64,000 nt of DNA, from the NCBI GenBank assembly GCA_022414725.1, contig CM039462.1, positions 75,060,020-75,124,019 of the forward strand, read 5' to 3'. The translations under genes were made by a program, and so were the position numbers. The notes below the pieces were generated by a model. That model was not told the origin of the DNA and did not search any database. It saw only the letters and a program-made list of their open reading frames with translations. This DNA is from Microglena sp. YARC (taxonomy: Eukaryota; Chlorophyta; Chlorophyceae; Chlamydomonadales; Chlamydomonadaceae). Positions 63,565 through 64,000 of the stretch are shown here, one piece after another (within the stretch, counting starts at the first letter, position 1; every line of letters begins with the position of its first letter).

Positions 63565-63705
63565 GCTGCTGCTCGGATTCGACGTGAAGGTGGGAATGCC
63601 CAGCAGCTCTCCACGCTGGCATGGGCCGCAGCCAAGCTAGGTCTGCAGGATGCTGTTCTCATGGACGCAATAGCATCAGCCGCAAATATTCCTCTCATCC
63701 AGAAG
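63565..63705 (+). CDS. TBC2-like OPR/RAP-family protein, exon 3 (gene continues)
   Basis: 47 codons, phase 0: AAARIRREGGNAQQLSTLAW then AAAKLGLQDAVLMDAIASAA, another repeat with the W-A-A-A-K-L-G core. Ends CAGAAG|GTAATT. Further exons, including any C-terminal RAP domain, lie outside the window. Confidence 0.8.
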
Positions 63706-64000
63706 GTAATTGTATTGTTCTTTGTCTTCTGCTTCTGTTGATGCTGCTGCTTCTCCTTTTCTTTATTTATTCTTATTATATTTTTATTCTTATTCTTATT
63801 GTCTCTACCCCCCTCCCTGGTATACGCTCTGATGATGGGAGGCAGTACAGGCTGACAATGGACGGAATTGCATTTTGATGATAGGAGGCAATACAGTCTA
63901 ATGATAGAAGGAAATATAGTCTAATGATAGGAGGCGATACAGTCTAATGATATGAGGCAGTATCATCAGATAGTAATGCAAAACAGCAATGATTGTATGA
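63706..64000 (+). other. Start of OPR intron 3
   Basis: T-rich sequence, then about five repeats of GATGATAGGAGGCAATACAG-like units with TCTAAT (63830-63965). Intron by position. Confidence 0.6.

Overview
The window looks like nuclear DNA of a green alga (chlorophyte). The evidence is GT-AG introns, an RWP-RK transcription factor gene, a TBC2-like octatricopeptide/RAP-family gene, a tyrosine-recombinase retrotransposon laid out like Volvox Kangaroo or PAT elements, Ty1/copia elements, and very dense micro- and minisatellites. I cannot name the species; volvocine, other core chlorophyte and large-genome prasinophyte lineages all remain possible.

Layout. 1-6296: a minus-strand host gene of unknown function, with a large low-complexity first exon (3270-6296) and three small exons (2731-2867, 1629-1710, 872-952) whose reading phases fit together; its 3' end lies off the window. 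8020-8107: a tRNA-Lys(CTT)-like gene with a 16-nt intron. 8160-12080: repeat remnants and a broken retroelement gag. 12081-27575: one split-direct-repeat (A1...B1A2...B2) tyrosine-recombinase retrotransposon. Its recombinase is on the plus strand; RT-RNase H and gag are on the minus strand. Inserted into it are a 569-bp foldback element (5-bp duplication) and a 6.0-kb defective copia element (5-bp duplication), which itself holds a LINE fragment. 27576-30230: diverged repeats and a zinc-finger ORF that is probably transposon-derived. 30620-35284: DNA transposons nested in one another. 36488-43409: a young, nearly complete copia element (342-bp LTRs differing at one visible base, 5-bp duplication). 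43840-47292: a three-exon RWP-RK gene (about 479 aa). 47293-59400: satellites, two more LINE fragments, a MITE and a second hairpin element. 59590-64000: the first three exons of a TBC2-like OPR/RAP-family gene that continues off the right edge.

The most unusual pattern involves all three host genes. Introns are filled with minisatellites whose unit spans a splice junction: copies of exon end + donor follow a real donor, and copies of acceptor + exon start precede a real acceptor. I see this at seven junctions (OPR intron 1 donor and acceptor sides, OPR intron 2 donor and acceptor sides, RWP-RK intron 2 donor and acceptor sides, and acceptor sides of two introns of the first gene, counted as up to eight arrays). 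Only the outermost copy of each array carries the full exon. I do not know a described class that matches this.
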